The position numbers were made by a program, and so were the translations under genes. A stretch of DNA of 64,000 nucleotides from Nocardiopsis gilva YIM 90087. Its GTDB lineage: Bacteria > Actinomycetota > Actinomycetes > Streptosporangiales > Streptosporangiaceae. A model generated the notes under the pieces. The model had not been told where the DNA came from. It worked only from the letters and a program-made list of their open reading frames with translations, and did no database searches. The stretch is taken from the NCBI RefSeq assembly GCF_002263495.1, contig NZ_CP022753.1, forward strand, positions 1,364,001-1,428,000, written 5' to 3'. Below, piece by piece: positions 44,602 through 53,607 of this stretch (positions are counted from its first letter, which is position 1; each line of letters begins with the position of its first letter).

Positions 44602-45480
44602 TTGTCCGAGCGCTTGCGGCTGATGGCCGTTCATGCCCACCCTGATGATGAGTCCAGCAAAGGCGCCGCCACGATGGCACGCTACGTCAGCGAAGGCGCC
44701 GAAGTGCTGGTCGTCACACTGACCGGAGGAGAACGCGGCTCCATCCTCAACCCTGCCATGGACCGCCCGGAGATCGTCGCCAACATCGGCGAGGTCCGCC
44801 GCAAGGAGATGGCCGAGGCACGCCAGATCCTCGGCGTCCACCAGGAGTTCAGCGGCTTCGTCGACTCCGGCCTGCCCGAAGGCGACCCACTGCCCCCGCT
44901 CCCCGAGGGCTGCTTCGCGCTGCAGCCGCTCGACGTGGCCTCCGAACCGCTGGTCCGCTCCGTGCGCTCCTTCAAGCCGCACGTGATGATCACCTACGAC
45001 GAGAACGGCGGCTACCCGCACCCCGACCACATCATGACCCACAAGGTCTCGGTCGAGGCCTTCGACGCCGCGGGCGACCCCGAACGCTACCCCGAGGCCG
45101 GCGACCCGTGGCAGCCCCTCAAGCTCTACTACCACGTCTCCTTCCCCCGGGTCCGGTTCGAGGCCCTCTCCCAGATGCTCGACGAGCGGGAGCTGGAGAA
45201 CCCCTACAAGGAGTGGATGAAGCGCATCGACGAGCGCAAGTGGCCGGAGTGGGAGATCACCACGCAGGTCCGCTGCGACGAGCACTTCGAGACCCGCGAC
45301 CGCGCCCTGATCGCGCACGCCACCCAGATCGACCCCAACGGGTTCTGGTTCGCCGTGCCGATGGACGTCCAGCGCGAGGCCTGGCCGTATGAGGACTACC
45401 ACCTCGCACGGTCCCTCGTGGACACCGACATCCCAGAGAAGGACCTGTTCGCAGGGGTCCGCGAAGCAGTGAGAGCATAG
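44602..45480 (+). CDS. mca: Mycothiol S-conjugate amidase Mca
   Basis: 292 residues from a TTG start (LSERLRLMAVHAHPDDES) with AAGGGGA 8 nt upstream; longer in-frame starts are disfavoured because homologues begin here. Zn-dependent PIG-L-fold amidase that cleaves mycothiol S-conjugates to a mercapturic acid and GlcN-Ins, a detoxification route restricted to actinobacteria. Motifs: zinc site AHPDDE at 12-17, GGERGSILNP, and HPDHIMTH near 140, plus RCDEHFETRDRALIAHATQ. It identifies the host as a mycothiol producer. A small membrane protein follows 4 bp later. Confidence 0.96.
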   Translation: MSERLRLMAVHAHPDDESSKGAATMARYVSEGAEVLVVTLTGGERGSILNPAMDRPEIVANIGEVRRKEMAEARQILGVHQEFSGFVDSGLPEGDPLPPLPEGCFALQPLDVASEPLVRSVRSFKPHVMITYDENGGYPHPDHIMTHKVSVEAFDAAGDPERYPEAGDPWQPLKLYYHVSFPRVRFEALSQMLDERELENPYKEWMKRIDERKWPEWEITTQVRCDEHFETRDRALIAHATQIDPNGFWFAVPMDVQREAWPYEDYHLARSLVDTDIPEKDLFAGVREAVRA

Positions 45481-45484
45481 AGGC

Positions 45485-45718
45485 ATGAAGGCCGCTCTCG
45501 TCCTCGCACAGACCGATCTCGACGTCGACGCGATCACCCCCGGGGTGCTCGGGTTCATCATCGTCGCCCTGATCGGGTTCGCCCTCTACCTGCTGATGAA
45601 GTCCATGAGCAAGAAGCTCGTCGGCGTCCGGCAGGCGAACTTCGACGCCGACGCGTCGCAGGCCGAGAGCGGCACCGCCAATGAGGCCGGGGCCGAACCG
45701 GGGGAGCAGAAGTCCTAG
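45485..45718 (+). CDS. Small conserved membrane protein downstream of mca
   Basis: 77 residues. One membrane helix at about 18-39 (GVLGFIIVALIGFALYLLMK), then a basic SMSKKL segment and an acidic disordered tail. Starts 4 bp after the mca stop and is presumably translated with it. Such a short helix-KKL-VGVR protein commonly follows mca in actinobacteria; the function is unknown. Confidence 0.8.
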   Translation: MKAALVLAQTDLDVDAITPGVLGFIIVALIGFALYLLMKSMSKKLVGVRQANFDADASQAESGTANEAGAEPGEQKS

Positions 45719-45819
45719 CCGCGCGCCGCGCCGGCAGCGCGGCCGCCCGACGCCGCTGACCACCTCCGCGGCACGCTCCCCGGTGTGTCGGACCCGGCCC
45801 GCTCGGGCAGGGTGGGGAC

Positions 45820-47802
45820 ATGTCCAATCGTCTCGCCGACGCGACCAGTCCCTACCTCCTCCAGCACGCCGACAACCCCGTCGACTGGCAGCCCTGGGGT
45901 GAGGAGGCCTTCGCCGAGGCCCGCCGCCGACAGGTCCCCATCCTCGTCTCCGTGGGGTATGCGGCCTGTCACTGGTGCCACGTCATGGCGCACGAGTCCT
46001 TCGAGGACCAGTCCACCGCCGACCTGATGAACGCCGGCTTCGTCAACATCAAGGTCGACCGCGAGGAGCGCCCCGACGTCGACGCCGTCTACATGGAGGC
46101 CACCCAGGCCATGACCGGCCAGGGCGGCTGGCCCATGACCGTCTTCACCACCCCCGACGGCGCGCCGTTCTACTGCGGCACCTACTTCCCGCGCGAGCAC
46201 TTCCAACGCCTCCTCCAGGGCGTCTCGCGCGCCTGGGAGCAGGAGCGCGAGGGCGTCGTGGAGCAGGGGCGCCGCGTCGTCGAGGCGCTCAGCGCCCCCC
46301 GGTCGCTGCCCAAGGCGGCGCCGCCCGGCCCCGAGGTGCTGGACACCGCCGTCGCCGCGCTGGCCCGCGACTACGACGACGTCAACGGCGGCTACGGCAG
46401 TGCGCCCAAGTTCCCGCCGTCCATGGTGCAGTCCTTCCTGCTGGCGCACCACGCCCGCACCGGCGAGCGGCGCAGCCTGGACGCCGCCGCCCACACGGCC
46501 GGGGCGATGGCCCGGGGCGGCATGTACGACCAGCTCGGCGGCGGGTTCTCCCGCTACTCGGTGGACGCGGCGTGGGTCGTGCCGCACTTCGAGAAGATGC
46601 TCTACGACAACGCCCTGCTCGCCCGCGCCTACACCCGGCTGTGGCGCGCCACCGGCGACGACCTCGCGCGGCGGGTCGCCCTGGAAACCCTCGACTGGAT
46701 GGTCGCGGACCTGCGCACCGCCGAGGGCGGCTTCGCCTCCGCCCTGGACGCCGACAGCGAGGGCGAGGAGGGCCGCTACTACGTCTGGACGCCCGAGCAG
46801 CTGCGCGCGGTGCTGGGGGACGACGACGGCGCCTGGGCGGCCGACCTCTACGGCGTCACCGCCACCGGCACCTTCGAGCACGGCGCCTCGGTGCTGCAAC
46901 TGCGCGCCGACCCCGACGACCCCGACCGCCACGCCCGCGTCCGCTCCGCTCTGCTGGCCGCGCGCGCCCAGCGCGTCCGGCCGGAGCGCGACGACAAGGC
47001 GGTGGCCGCCTGGAACGGCCTGGCGATCGCCGCGCTGGCCGAGGCCGGCGCCCTCCTCGACCGCCCCGACCTGGTGGATCACGCCCGCGCCGCCGCGCGC
47101 CTGCTCCGTGACGTCCACATGCACGACGGCCGGATCCTGCGTACCTCGCGCGATGGCGTCGCGGGCGGGAGCGCCGGTGTCCTGGAGGACTACGGCGATG
47201 TCGCCGAGGGGCTGCTGGCGCTGCACGCCGTCACCGGCGAACCGGAGTGGGTGACCCTGGCGGGCGGCCTGCTGGACACGGTCCTGGTGCACTTCGCCGA
47301 CGGCGAGGGCGGGTTCTTCGACACCGCCGACGACAGCGAGGCGCTGTTCAACCGCCCCCGGGACCCCACGGACAACGTGACGCCCTCGGGCTGGTTCGCC
47401 GCCGCCGGAGCGCTGCTCACCTACGCCGGACTGACCGGCACGCCCCGGTACCGCCAGGCCGCCGAAGCGGCGCTGTCCCCGGTGACACTGCTCGCCGAGA
47501 AGGCCGCGCGCTTCGCCGGGTGGGGGCTGACCGTGGCCGAGACGCTGCTCAGCGGGCCGCTGGAGATCGCCGTGGTGGGCCCGTCGGACGACCCGCGTAC
47601 CCGGGAACTGCACCGCACCGCCCTGCACCACGCCCCCTTCGGCACCGCCGTGACCCTGGGCGACGGCACCGCCGACGGCGGGGTCCCCCTGCTCACGGAC
47701 CGGCCCCTGGTGGACGGTGCCCCAGCGGTCTACGTCTGCCAGGGCTTCACCTGCGATCTGCCCGTCACCACACCCGAGCGGCTGCGGGAACGCCTGCGCT
47801 GA
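45820..47802 (+). CDS. DUF255 thioredoxin-fold/glycosidase-like protein (YyaL type)
   Basis: 660 residues. N-terminal thioredoxin-like DUF255 domain (1-165) with redox motif [17 protein letters not shown] (Cys50 and Cys53), preceded by the family signature [20 protein letters not shown]. The rest is an (alpha/alpha)6 barrel resembling N-acylglucosamine epimerase/glycosidase folds ([46 protein letters not shown]). Related proteins include human SPATA20 and B. subtilis YyaL; the biochemical role is unknown. Length and domains are complete. Confidence 0.93.
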   Translation: MSNRLADATSPYLLQHADNPVDWQPWGEEAFAEARRRQVPILVSVGYAACHWCHVMAHESFEDQSTADLMNAGFVNIKVDREERPDVDAVYMEATQAMTGQGGWPMTVFTTPDGAPFYCGTYFPREHFQRLLQGVSRAWEQEREGVVEQGRRVVEALSAPRSLPKAAPPGPEVLDTAVAALARDYDDVNGGYGSAPKFPPSMVQSFLLAHHARTGERRSLDAAAHTAGAMARGGMYDQLGGGFSRYSVDAAWVVPHFEKMLYDNALLARAYTRLWRATGDDLARRVALETLDWMVADLRTAEGGFASALDADSEGEEGRYYVWTPEQLRAVLGDDDGAWAADLYGVTATGTFEHGASVLQLRADPDDPDRHARVRSALLAARAQRVRPERDDKAVAAWNGLAIAALAEAGALLDRPDLVDHARAAARLLRDVHMHDGRILRTSRDGVAGGSAGVLEDYGDVAEGLLALHAVTGEPEWVTLAGGLLDTVLVHFADGEGGFFDTADDSEALFNRPRDPTDNVTPSGWFAAAGALLTYAGLTGTPRYRQAAEAALSPVTLLAEKAARFAGWGLTVAETLLSGPLEIAVVGPSDDPRTRELHRTALHHAPFGTAVTLGDGTADGGVPLLTDRPLVDGAPAVYVCQGFTCDLPVTTPERLRERLR

Positions 47803-47945
47803 GCGCCGCGTTGGCAGACAAGAACCCGTGCGGGGCGGCGGATCCCGCCGTCCGCGCGCGGGTCACACTGGGCCGTACGGGGAATGATCCGCATCGCGGA
47901 GCGCCTCCCTCGAGAAGGTGGCGGACGGGCTGATCCAGGAGTGCC

Positions 47946-48605
47946 ATGACGGAGGATGCCGGGGGGCGCAGGCGGAGCGTGGCCGGGCTGGTCGTTCTGG
48001 GCACCCTGCTGGCCACGGGGTGCGCAACGCCGCACCTGGACACACTCCCCGGTCTGGCCCACCCCGTGGCCTCGGCGTCCGACGGCATCCGGGTGGACGA
48101 GGGCGACCAGGCCTACTCCTACCGCAACATCCACCTCGTGCTGCCGAAGGGCTGGACGACGGACTTCTCCGACGACTGCCTCATGCCCCCCGGCGCCGAC
48201 GCCGGACGCACGGACACCTGCCCGCCCACCGCGCTGCACATCACGCCCCGGGCCGCCAAGTACGGCCAGATCGACCCCAAGGGCAAGGAACTCAGCCGCC
48301 GCGACGGGTGGAAGCGGCCGTGGTCGGTCTGTCCCGACGCGGCGACCAAGGGCGGAGACGAGCCCCGGGGGGAGCCCGAGACGGTGGCGGAGCTCGGCCG
48401 CAGGAGCTTCACCGCGGTCAGCGGAGAGCGGGTGGAGTCCGCGGCCTGGATCCTCCGCTGCGACGGGGTGCGGTTCGACAGCCGGATCTGGTACGTCCCC
48501 GAAGTGGACGTGGAGCTCAGCGTCGCGGCCATCACCGACATGGAACACAGCGACGGCTATGACGCCATAGCCCGCTCCCTGGACTTCTCCCGCTACCAGA
48601 ATTGA
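47946..48605 (+). CDS. Secreted lipoprotein, function unknown
   Basis: 219 residues. Lipoprotein signal: basic GGRRRSVAGL then LVVLGTLLATGCATP with lipobox LATGC (Cys about 26). The mature part has a beta strand followed by LVLPKGW, four cysteines (CLMPP, CPPT, CPDA, LRCDG) that may form disulfides, and a C-terminal helix ending DYDAIARSLDF-like (YDAIARSLDF). The strand-PxxW pattern resembles the extracellular ends of the two kinases in this window and PsbP/Mog1-like folds. It converges on a kinase gene across palindrome C. A sensor or partner role is speculative. Confidence 0.75.
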   Translation: MTEDAGGRRRSVAGLVVLGTLLATGCATPHLDTLPGLAHPVASASDGIRVDEGDQAYSYRNIHLVLPKGWTTDFSDDCLMPPGADAGRTDTCPPTALHITPRAAKYGQIDPKGKELSRRDGWKRPWSVCPDAATKGGDEPRGEPETVAELGRRSFTAVSGERVESAAWILRCDGVRFDSRIWYVPEVDVELSVAAITDMEHSDGYDAIARSLDFSRYQN

Positions 48606-48610
48606 CAGTC

Positions 48611-48682
48611 CCTCCGTTGATCTCGGGGATATCGACCGAATACCGGCGAGTATTCGGTCGATATCCCCGAGATCAACGGAGG
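48611..48682. repeat. Palindromic repeat, GTTGATCTCGG family, copy C (perfect)
   Basis: Perfect 32-nt arms (48611-48642 / 48651-48682; CCTCCGTTGATCTCGGGGAT...) with an 8-nt loop CCGGCGAG. It sits exactly between convergent genes: 6 bp after the lipoprotein stop and 4 bp from the kinase stop. A 28-nt piece of the right arm is identical in copy B. Ideal bidirectional terminator; no U-tracts. Confidence 0.9.
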
Positions 48683-48685
48683 AGC

Positions 48686-50059
48686 TCATTCCAGCAGCCG
48701 GGTGCCGTCGATGACCTGGTCGACGATCCCCGGGCGCTGATCCGGCTGGCGCACCTCCAGGTAGATGGTCTCCGGACCGTGCCGGGCGTGCAGAACGGCG
48801 GCGCCGAACCGGGGCGCGCACTCGTCCCACTCCCGGATCTCCCCGGTCCACCGCGCGGTGTCGAGGGTGCGCCGCACGGGCTCGCCCGGGCAGGGGACCG
48901 AGTCGATGAGCTGGTCCAGTCCGGGCTGCTCCGCCGACCGTGGCAGCAGCCCGGCGAACACCCCGTAGGAGGGGGATTCGGCATCCCGCCACCGCCCGGT
49001 GTCTGTGGAGACCAGGACCCCGGGCTGCCGTCCGCCGAGCAGCCCCAGCTCGCGTGGCTCCCACCCGTCGGCGTGCGCCTCGTGCGCCCAGGCGTGCGGG
49101 ACGGCGACGACGAACCGCCCGTTGAGGTCGCGCACATCGATGAACCGCAGCCCCGGCAGCGCGGCCGCACCGGTGGTGGTCATCAGCACCGCGGCGGTGA
49201 GCACGGCGGCGGCCGTGCGCACCCACTTGGGCCGGTGCCGCATCCACCACGGGACCGACGTGGGCAGCCCGGGCGTCATGCGGATCGCGCGCACCCGGTC
49301 GGTGAAAGCCTGGGCGTCCCGCGGGCGGTTGGCCCGGTCCGTCGACAGCGCGGCCATGATCAGCTCGTCCAGGGCCGGCGGCAGGCCGGGCCGGATCCGG
49401 CCCGGCGGGGTCCGCACCGGCGGCGACGGCGGGGGCCGCCCGGTGATGAGTTCGTAGGCGACCGCGCCCAGCGAGTAGACGTCGACGCGGACGTCGATGT
49501 CGCCGCCGGGCACGCTCTGCTCCGGCGACATGTACCCGGGCGTGCCCGCCGCCGCGGTGAAGCCGGACGCCTGGTCGATGCTCTTGGCGAAGCCGAGGTC
49601 GGCCACGAGCACCCGTTGGCCCACCGGACTGGACAGGAGTAACACGTTGGACGGTTTGATGTCCCTGTGAATGGTGCCGTGCCGGTGCAGCACCGTGACG
49701 CCTTGGCCGATTTCGGTCAGTAGTCGCAGCGCTTCGTCGAGCGGCAACGGTCCCTTGGCGACGAGATCGGCGACACTTCCCTGGTCGGCGTAGGTCATGA
49801 CCATGTACGGGCGTTCGTCAGGCAGGACGTCCAGGTCGTGTACGCGTACCAACCAGTTGGAGTCGGTTTGCCGGAGTATGCGAGCCTCTTCCATGAACCG
49901 TTGATGTACGTCCATCCGCCGGGCCCAGTTCTCGGCCAAGACCTTGATGGCCACGGGGGTGTCGAGGCGGTCGTCGTGCGCGAGCCACACCGTCGCGAAC
50001 GCACCGGAGCCCAGATGGCGTATGACGCGGTATCGGCCGAACATGTCCGGTTGTGCCAC
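48686..50059 (-). CDS. Membrane Ser/Thr protein kinase with extracytoplasmic domain
   Basis: 457 residues from GTG. Hanks-type kinase domain (8-265): GSGAFATV P-loop, VAIK Lys39, HRDIKPSN near 131, and DLG instead of the usual DFG metal motif, GTPGYMSPEQS activation segment. A membrane helix at about 286-306 (VRTAAAVLTAAVLMTTTGAA) precedes a 150-residue extracellular part that starts FVVAVPHAW and has two cysteines. It is divergent from a sigma-factor gene, suggesting a shared signalling role; the ligand is unknown. DLG occurs in some active kinases, so activity is not excluded. Confidence 0.93.
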   Translation of the reverse strand: MAQPDMFGRYRVIRHLGSGAFATVWLAHDDRLDTPVAIKVLAENWARRMDVHQRFMEEARILRQTDSNWLVRVHDLDVLPDERPYMVMTYADQGSVADLVAKGPLPLDEALRLLTEIGQGVTVLHRHGTIHRDIKPSNVLLLSSPVGQRVLVADLGFAKSIDQASGFTAAAGTPGYMSPEQSVPGGDIDVRVDVYSLGAVAYELITGRPPPSPPVRTPPGRIRPGLPPALDELIMAALSTDRANRPRDAQAFTDRVRAIRMTPGLPTSVPWWMRHRPKWVRTAAAVLTAAVLMTTTGAAALPGLRFIDVRDLNGRFVVAVPHAWAHEAHADGWEPRELGLLGGRQPGVLVSTDTGRWRDAESPSYGVFAGLLPRSAEQPGLDQLIDSVPCPGEPVRRTLDTARWTGEIREWDECAPRFGAAVLHARHGPETIYLEVRQPDQRPGIVDQVIDGTRLLE

Positions 50060-50239
50060 AGCTACTGCTTTACCGGTGCCGCCCGGACCAAACGTCCTTA
50101 TTCGCGGGGTATCCAGGGCTGACCGGGTCCCCCGGGGACTTGTACACCTCCATCCCGGATGTGAACCTCATAGAGGGGGATGGGCGTGTAACAGCTGGAT
50201 GGCATGGAATTCTTCTTCGGAGTCAGGGAGTGACCAACC

Positions 50240-50833
50240 GTGGGAAACGCTGAGAAGGGCTCGTCGCCGCGCCGTCCGGCCGCGAGGGTCGACGACTCCC
50301 TGGAAGAACTCGCGGTGCTCGCCCGCGACGGCGACCAGGCGGCGCTCGAGGAGCTGATCCGCCGCATCCAGCCCGAGGTACTGCGGCGGTGCGCGCGCTT
50401 CCTGCCCTACCGCCAGGACGCCGAGGAGGCCTGCAACGACGCGTTGCTGCGGGTGGCGCGCAACATCGGCGGGTTCAAGGGCGATTCCCTGTTCACCACC
50501 TGGCTCTACACCGTTGTCTCCAACTCGGCGCGGCAGACCTACCGGTCGATGAAGCGCCGCGCCGCCGAGATGCCCACCGAGGCCGAGCGCATCCCCAACC
50601 AGCGCGACCCGCGCACGACGAGCGTCATCGCCGGGTCGCGCATCGACCTGCTGGAGGCGCTCGACCAGTTGGAGAAGGACCGGCCCAACCTGGTGGCCCC
50701 GTTGGTACTCCGCGACCTCTGCCAGATGGACTACAACGAAATCGCCGAGGAACTCGACCTGGCTCTGGGCACGGTGAAATCGCGGATCCATCAGGGCCGG
50801 AAGCATGTGCGCAAGTCGCTTGCTGTGACATAA
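50240..50833 (+). CDS. RNA polymerase sigma factor (sigma-70/ECF type)
   Basis: 197 residues from GTG after AGGGAG. Region 2 at about 30-105 (EVLRRCARFLPYRQDAEEAC, ARNIGGFKGDSLFTTWLYTV with the TTWLY -10 recognition helix). Region 4 at about 140-192 (LVAPLVLRDLCQMDYNEIAE, LDLALGTVKSRIHQGRKHVR). Domain 3 is absent, so this is an ECF-type factor. No anti-sigma gene follows; the divergent kinase may be its regulator (inference). Target promoters are unknown. Confidence 0.92.
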   Translation: MGNAEKGSSPRRPAARVDDSLEELAVLARDGDQAALEELIRRIQPEVLRRCARFLPYRQDAEEACNDALLRVARNIGGFKGDSLFTTWLYTVVSNSARQTYRSMKRRAAEMPTEAERIPNQRDPRTTSVIAGSRIDLLEALDQLEKDRPNLVAPLVLRDLCQMDYNEIAEELDLALGTVKSRIHQGRKHVRKSLAVT

Positions 50834-50966
50834 GAGGAGTAAACAGGCCTACCCTGGAGAAGTTCTCCAGTGCTCACGCACCGGTGGCCTGTTGAGCCGT
50901 GATCGGGCGCGAGCGCCCCGGCGGTAATCCGGCCTCCCCCCGAAGATCGGCGAAAGGTAGCGACCC

Positions 50967-51728
50967 ATGGGGTTCCGCGATCCCCTCTACTGGCTCTACG
51001 AGCGTCGTCTGGAGCGCAAACTCGACAGCTACGAGATCCCCCGCCACGTCGGCGTGGTCCTCGACGGCAACCGCCGATGGGCGAAGACCAGCGGGCTGGC
51101 CAGGGTCGAACAGGGGCACCAGGCCGGGGCCGAGAAGATCTTCGAGCTGCTGGGGTGGTGCGACGAGGTCGGCGTGCAGGTGGTCACGATGTGGCTGCTG
51201 TCCACCGACAACCTCACCCGCCCGGCCGAAGAGCTCGACCCGCTGCTGGAGATCATCGAGAACACCGTGCGGCGGCTGCAGGCCGAGGGCTGGCGCGTGA
51301 ACCCCATGGGCGCCCTCGACCTGCTGCCCGATTCGACCGCTCGTGTCATGAAAGAGGCGGGCGCGGCCACATCCGGCAACTCCGGGCTGATTGTCAATGT
51401 TGCCGTCGGGTATGGGGGAAGACGTGAGATCGCCGACGCGGTGCGGTCGCTCCTCCTCGCCGAGGCGGCCAAGGGCACCAGCATTGAGGAGCTCGCCGAG
51501 CGCCTCGACCTGGAGCACATCGCGGAGCATCTCTATACCCGCGGCCAGCCCGACCCGGATCTGCTCATCCGGACCTCGGGGGAGCAGCGCCTCTCCGGCT
51601 TCCTGCTCTGGCAGAGCGCGCACTCGGAGTTCTACTTCTGCGAGGTCTTCTGGCCTGCCTTCCGCAGAGTCGACTTCCTGCGCGCGGTCCGCTCATACGG
51701 CGCGCGGAGCCGACGCTACGGCTCCTGA
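50967..51728 (+). CDS. uppS: Short-chain cis-prenyl diphosphate synthase (UppS family)
   Basis: 253 residues. Cis-prenyltransferase that adds isopentenyl units to allylic diphosphates, providing polyprenyl carriers for cell-wall glycans. Motifs: VGVVLDGNRRWAKTSGL with catalytic Asp33, LLSTDNLTRPAEEL, NVAVGYGGRREIADAV, and the IPP-binding RTSGEQRLSGFLLWQSAHSE then FYFCEVFWP. The sequence is closest in style to the short-chain (Z,E-farnesyl type) actinobacterial enzymes, with phoH2 immediately downstream as in other actinomycetes. Confidence 0.93.
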   Translation: MGFRDPLYWLYERRLERKLDSYEIPRHVGVVLDGNRRWAKTSGLARVEQGHQAGAEKIFELLGWCDEVGVQVVTMWLLSTDNLTRPAEELDPLLEIIENTVRRLQAEGWRVNPMGALDLLPDSTARVMKEAGAATSGNSGLIVNVAVGYGGRREIADAVRSLLLAEAAKGTSIEELAERLDLEHIAEHLYTRGQPDPDLLIRTSGEQRLSGFLLWQSAHSEFYFCEVFWPAFRRVDFLRAVRSYGARSRRYGS

Positions 51729-52022
51729 GCCGACCCCCCTCCACCCTCGCCCGGACACCGGCAGGAAACGGAGGAAGGATCGTGTTACCGGGTGTTCACA
51801 CGCCGTCTCACCTGGGGGTCTTGCTCTTTCAAGGGACGTCGGTACCGTCAATACCAGTGGATGGTGCGTATCCGTCCACTCGGGAGGCCCCGAACGGTTG
51901 AGGTCCTGGTTGAACGAGGAACTCATGGTGTCAAGGGCCGGTCCCGGCCCTGTCGGGGCTGGTCCCGGTCCTTGGTATCCCGTGAGAGAAGGGCGCCTAC
52001 GTGGCGCCCAAGGGGAGAACGA
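51729..52022 (+). promoter_or_regulatory. Leader of the PIN-PhoH gene
   Basis: 294 bp between uppS and phoH2. It contains two possible small genes with good ribosome sites (listed separately) and a hairpin GGGCGCC-TACGT-GGCGCCC just upstream of the phoH2 ribosome site AGGGGAGA (52009-52016). This hairpin could expose or block the phoH2 start. Confidence 0.45.
51782..51901 (+). CDS. Possible 39-residue leader peptide
   Basis: GTG start 7 nt after a strong GGAGG (GGAGGAAGG, 51770-51778), second codon the rare TTA, stop TGA. The product begins [12 protein letters not shown]. No family is recognised, and composition does not strongly support coding; the excellent ribosome site and TTA codon are the reasons to list it. 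Could be a regulatory uORF of phoH2. Confidence 0.3.
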   Translation: MLPGVHTPSHLGVLLFQGTSVPSIPVDGAYPSTREAPNG

Positions 52023-52083
52023 GTGGCTAGTTCCTCGACCTACCGCCGCGATCTCGACACCCTCGACACGTCCGCTCCGCTGA
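51925..52083 (+). CDS. Possible 52-residue ORF overlapping phoH2 start
   Basis: ATG 5 nt after GAGGAA, reading [20 protein letters not shown] and ending in another frame 60 nt inside phoH2. In mycobacteria a small antitoxin gene (phoAT) lies just upstream of phoH2; this ORF is in the matching place. No sequence similarity to PhoAT can be claimed from reading alone. Confidence 0.3.
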   Translation: MVSRAGPGPVGAGPGPWYPVREGRLRGAQGENEWLVPRPTAAISTPSTRPLR

Positions 52084-53372
52084 CGGAGACGGAACGGCGG
52101 CGAACCTACGTGCTCGACACCAGCGTCCTGCTGGCCGACCCCACGTCGATCACCCGATTCGCCGAGCACGGGGTGGTCCTGCCGATCGTGGTGATCACCG
52201 AACTGGAGAGCAAGCGCCACCACCCGGAACTGGGCTACTTCGCTCGGGAGGCGCTGCGCAGGCTGGACGACCTCCGGGTCGCCGAAGGGAGCCTCGACGT
52301 CGACGTCCCGGTCAACGAGTACGGCGGCACGCTGCGGGTGGAGCTCAACCACAGCGACCCGTCGGTGCTCCCGGCCGGATTCCGGCTCGGCGACAACGAC
52401 ACCCGGATCCTCACCGTCGCCCGCAACCTTCACGATGAGGGCGACGTCGTGCTGGTCAGCAAGGACCTGCCGATGCGCATCAAAGCGTCGTCCATCGGCC
52501 TGGCGGCCGAGGAGTACCGCGCCGAACTCGCCATCGAGCACGGCTGGACCGGCATGGCCGAACTGGAGGTCCCCGCGCACGAGGTGTCCGCGCTCTTCGA
52601 AAACGGGACGGCCGACATCGAGGAGGCCCGCGACCTGCCCTGCCACACCGGACTCGTGCTGGTCTCGGAGCGCGGCAAGGCACTGGGCCGGGTCCTTCCC
52701 GACAAGTCGGTGAAGGTGGTCCGGGGCGACCGCGACGTCTTCGGCCTGCATGGACGCAGCGCCGAGCAGCGCATCGCGCTCGACCTGCTGGCCGACCCCG
52801 ACCTCGGCATCGTCTCGCTCGGCGGCCGCGCCGGCACCGGCAAGTCCGCGCTCGCGCTGTGCGCCGGGCTCGACGCGGTGCTGGAGAAGGGGCGGCACCG
52901 CAAGGTCATGGTGTTCCGTCCGCTCTACGCGGTCGGCGGCCAGGAGCTCGGCTACCTGCCCGGCACCGAGAACGAGAAGATGTCGCCCTGGTCCCAGGCG
53001 GTGCACGACACCCTCTCCGCGGTCACCACGCCCGAGGTCATCGAGGAGGTCGTCGACCGGGGCATGCTGGAGGTCCTGCCGCTCACCCACATCCGGGGCC
53101 GCTCGCTGCACGACGCGTTCGTCATCGTCGACGAGGCCCAGTCCCTGGAACGCGGGGTCCTGCTCACGGTGCTCTCGCGCCTCGGCGAGAACTCGCGCGT
53201 GGTGCTCACCCACGACGTCGCCCAGAGCGACAACCTGCGGGTGGGCCGCTACGACGGCGTCGTCGCGGTGATCGAGAAGCTCAAGGGCCACCCCCTCTTC
53301 TCGCACATCACCCTCACCCGCTCCGAGCGCTCCCCGATCGCCGCGCTCGTCACCGAGATGCTGGAAGGCTGA
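52023..53372 (+). CDS. phoH2: PIN-PhoH protein (PhoH2), RNA helicase/RNase
   Basis: 449 residues from GTG with AGGGGAGA upstream. N-terminal PIN nuclease domain (about 27-165; [12 protein letters not shown] with catalytic Asp32, [22 protein letters not shown] and [10 protein letters not shown]). C-terminal PhoH ATPase (about 240-447): Walker [12 protein letters not shown] near 268, [18 protein letters not shown], Walker [13 protein letters not shown] near 367, and [11 protein letters not shown]. PhoH2 proteins are ATP-dependent RNA unwinding and cleaving enzymes and in mycobacteria act in a toxin-antitoxin pair. All catalytic residues look intact. Palindrome D follows 61 bp after the stop. 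Confidence 0.95.
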   Translation: MASSSTYRRDLDTLDTSAPLTETERRRTYVLDTSVLLADPTSITRFAEHGVVLPIVVITELESKRHHPELGYFAREALRRLDDLRVAEGSLDVDVPVNEYGGTLRVELNHSDPSVLPAGFRLGDNDTRILTVARNLHDEGDVVLVSKDLPMRIKASSIGLAAEEYRAELAIEHGWTGMAELEVPAHEVSALFENGTADIEEARDLPCHTGLVLVSERGKALGRVLPDKSVKVVRGDRDVFGLHGRSAEQRIALDLLADPDLGIVSLGGRAGTGKSALALCAGLDAVLEKGRHRKVMVFRPLYAVGGQELGYLPGTENEKMSPWSQAVHDTLSAVTTPEVIEEVVDRGMLEVLPLTHIRGRSLHDAFVIVDEAQSLERGVLLTVLSRLGENSRVVLTHDVAQSDNLRVGRYDGVVAVIEKLKGHPLFSHITLTRSERSPIAALVTEMLEG

Positions 53373-53432
53373 TCCGGTAGGTCGCGGGCGGACGCCATTG
53401 CCTCCGCCCGCGACCCGGCCCATCGCCTCCCT

Positions 53433-53499
53433 GTCGTTGATCTCGGGAAAGTGCGCCAAAAACCCTCGGAATCTGGCGCACTTTCCCGAGATCAACGAC
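53433..53499. repeat. Palindromic repeat, GTTGATCTCGG family, copy D
   Basis: Perfect 26-nt arms (53433-53458 / 53474-53499; GTCGTTGATCTCGGGAAAGT...) with a 15-nt loop. The outer core is the family one; the inner stem GAAAGTGCGCCA is unique to this copy. Located between phoH2 and phoD, both on the plus strand; likely phoH2 terminator. Confidence 0.88.
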
Positions 53500-53607
53500 C
53501 GAACGGGGGTGTGTTCACGTCGTCGTCGGCGTGCGTTCGGGAGTGCGTGTGCGGCCGTGCCGTAGATTGCCGTGCGCGTCACATCCCCGTACGGAGGAGC
53601 CACCCGC

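Noticed and set aside
45715-47631. 638-codon minus-strand frame opposite the DUF255 gene
   Set aside because: Antisense shadow; plus-strand product has the [14 protein letters not shown] signature.
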